From Caldisericia bacterium (lineage in GTDB: Bacteria; Caldisericota; Caldisericia; UBA6126; JAGPKI01): a stretch of DNA of 5,958 nucleotides. Each line of letters begins with the position of its first letter. Within the stretch, counting starts at the first letter, position 1. Positions 4,919 to 5,958 of the stretch are shown here, piece after piece. The stretch lies in the NCBI GenBank assembly GCA_018054005.1, contig JAGPKI010000090.1:1-5958 (forward strand). Direction: 5' to 3'. The position numbers were made by a program, and so were the translations under genes. The notes below the pieces were generated by a model, which was given only the letters and a program-made list of their open reading frames with translations, was not told the origin of the DNA and ran no database searches.

Positions 4919-5958
4919 ATGGAAAGAAAAAGTGGAGTTTTGGCACATATAACTTCATTTCCAAGCAAATTTGGTATTGGTGATTTAGGAAAACCTGCAA
5001 AGGATTTTATTGACCTACTTTACGCTTTAAAGCAAAAAAACCTTCAGATACTTCCAATTGGACCCACTGAGCCTTATTTTGATAACTCGCCTTACCATGC
5101 AGTTTCTGCTTTTGCAATTAACCCTCTCTTTATAGATTTGGAAGATATTCTCAAAGAGAAACCAGAAGAGATATCACAATTCTTTATAGATGAATCAAAC
5201 ACTGTGAATTTTGAGCAGGTAATTGATAATAAATTTAGAGCTTTTAACATTGCATACAGAGATTTTCAAGAGACAGAGGAATTTGAAAAATTCTGCTCTG
5301 ACAACGCCTTTTGGCTTGATGATTATGCGTTGTTTGTTGCCTTGAAGAAGAAATTTGGAAATAAGCCGTGGCAAGAATGGCCAAAAGAATTCAAAAACAG
5401 AGATGTAAATGCTTTAAATATTGCAAAAGAAACTTTAAATAGTGATGTGAGATTTACTAAATATTTGCAGTTTGTTGCCGTAAAACAGTTTTTAGAATTT
5501 CGAAGATATGCAAATGATAGAGGCATAAAAATTATAGGAGACCTTCCAATTTATGTTGACTCTGATAGTCCTGATCTTTGGGCAAATAGAGAGTTATTTG
5601 ACCTTGATTTGGATGGCTATCCTATTAAGGTTGCAGGTGTTCCACCTGATTATTTTAATGAAAATGGACAGCTTTGGGGGAACCCGGTTTATGCCTGGGA
5701 GAAACACAAGGCACAAGATTTTCCTTGGTGGATAAAAAGGATCTTTCATCTTTTGAAATTTGTCGATATCATTCGAATTGATCACTTCAGGGGTTTCGTT
5801 GCTTACTATGCGATAGAAAGAGGCATGCCAAATGCAAAAGTGGGAGAATGGGTTAAAGTGCCAGTTTATGATTTCTTTGACACAATCAAAGCAAATTTCC
5901 CTATGATGCCATTTATTGCAGAGGACCTCGGGCTTATTACTGATGACGTTGTTGAGGT
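4919..5958 (+). CDS. malQ: 4-alpha-glucanotransferase (amylomaltase, GH77), N-terminal 346 residues
   Basis: MalQ transfers alpha-1,4-glucan segments between maltodextrins, releasing glucose, in cytoplasmic maltodextrin and glycogen metabolism. The frame runs from ATG at 4919 past the window end; the family is usually about 500 residues, so roughly two thirds is visible and the cut is only the window edge. Family motifs appear in order: GVLAHITSFPSKFGIGDLG (6-24), LQILPIGPT (42-50), NSPYHAVSAFAINPLF (56-71), GDLPIYV (207-213), DLWANRELF (219-227), GVPPDYF (240-246), GQLWGNPVY (250-258), IIRIDHFRGF (284-293) and FIAEDLG (332-338). By comparison with Thermus amylomaltase, D288 is the nucleophile and E335 the acid/base; their 47-residue separation equals that family's. 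The third catalytic Asp lies beyond the window. The start is set by GGAGG five bases upstream and by the N-terminal motif beginning at residue 6. No sugar-regulator site is evident upstream, and the neighbour on that side is a dead gene on the other strand. Confidence 0.97.
   Translation, partial: MERKSGVLAHITSFPSKFGIGDLGKPAKDFIDLLYALKQKNLQILPIGPTEPYFDNSPYHAVSAFAINPLFIDLEDILKEKPEEISQFFIDESNTVNFEQVIDNKFRAFNIAYRDFQETEEFEKFCSDNAFWLDDYALFVALKKKFGNKPWQEWPKEFKNRDVNALNIAKETLNSDVRFTKYLQFVAVKQFLEFRRYANDRGIKIIGDLPIYVDSDSPDLWANRELFDLDLDGYPIKVAGVPPDYFNENGQLWGNPVYAWEKHKAQDFPWWIKRIFHLLKFVDIIRIDHFRGFVAYYAIERGMPNAKVGEWVKVPVYDFFDTIKANFPMMPFIAEDLGLITDDVVE

Noticed and set aside
5323..5785. Three open frames of 60-67 codons on both strands
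   Set aside because: All lie within malQ, whose conserved motifs fix the true frame.
5923..5958. Truncated malQ
   Set aside because: The gene is simply cut by the window end; nothing in the visible part is broken.

Overview
The window is AT-rich DNA from what looks like a low-GC Gram-positive bacterium (Firmicutes/Clostridia). The evidence is the strong AGGAGG-type ribosome binding sites, the A+T-biased codon choice, and a secreted protein ending in a 'copper amine oxidase N-terminal-like' module, a module common in Clostridia and thermophiles such as Caldicellulosiruptor. The genus is inference; no rRNA or tRNA gene is present to settle it.

Layout. (1) Positions 1-1315, minus strand: a two-gene type IV toxin-antitoxin/abortive-infection operon of the AbiE family. 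The antitoxin-regulator AbiEi (654-1256) comes first, followed 16 bp later by the nucleotidyltransferase toxin AbiEii (637 down to 1, cut by the window edge). A near-consensus promoter (1287-1315) drives it, and an imperfect inverted repeat covers the -10 box and predicted transcription start, as expected for an autoregulated antitoxin. (2) Positions 1316-1917: a divergent spacer, a short coding-like remnant (1472-1621) and a small orphan membrane protein (1603-1917, plus). (3) Positions 2202-4004, plus: a 600-residue exported protein with a signal peptide, an eight-bladed PQQ-like beta-propeller, an InlB-type repeat and a C-terminal copper-amine-oxidase-like module. (4) Positions 4005-4918: a 914-bp stretch with no intact gene. 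It holds the decayed remains of a minus-strand gene (about 4244-4818) interrupted by two adjacent long hairpins (4554-4596 and 4601-4644). (5) Positions 4919 to the end, plus: the first 346 codons of a GH77 4-alpha-glucanotransferase (malQ) with the nucleophile and acid/base residues in place.

The genes do not form one pathway. The AbiE pair is a self-contained defence or stability module. The small membrane protein and gene remnants around it look like accessory, turned-over DNA between two ordinary functions, a surface/secreted protein and glycogen/maltodextrin metabolism. I found no CRISPR array, transposase or RNA gene, and nothing I can defend as a wholly new system. The best leads are the operator-like repeat at the AbiE promoter, the orphan membrane protein with its upstream remnant, and the twin hairpins inside the decayed gene.
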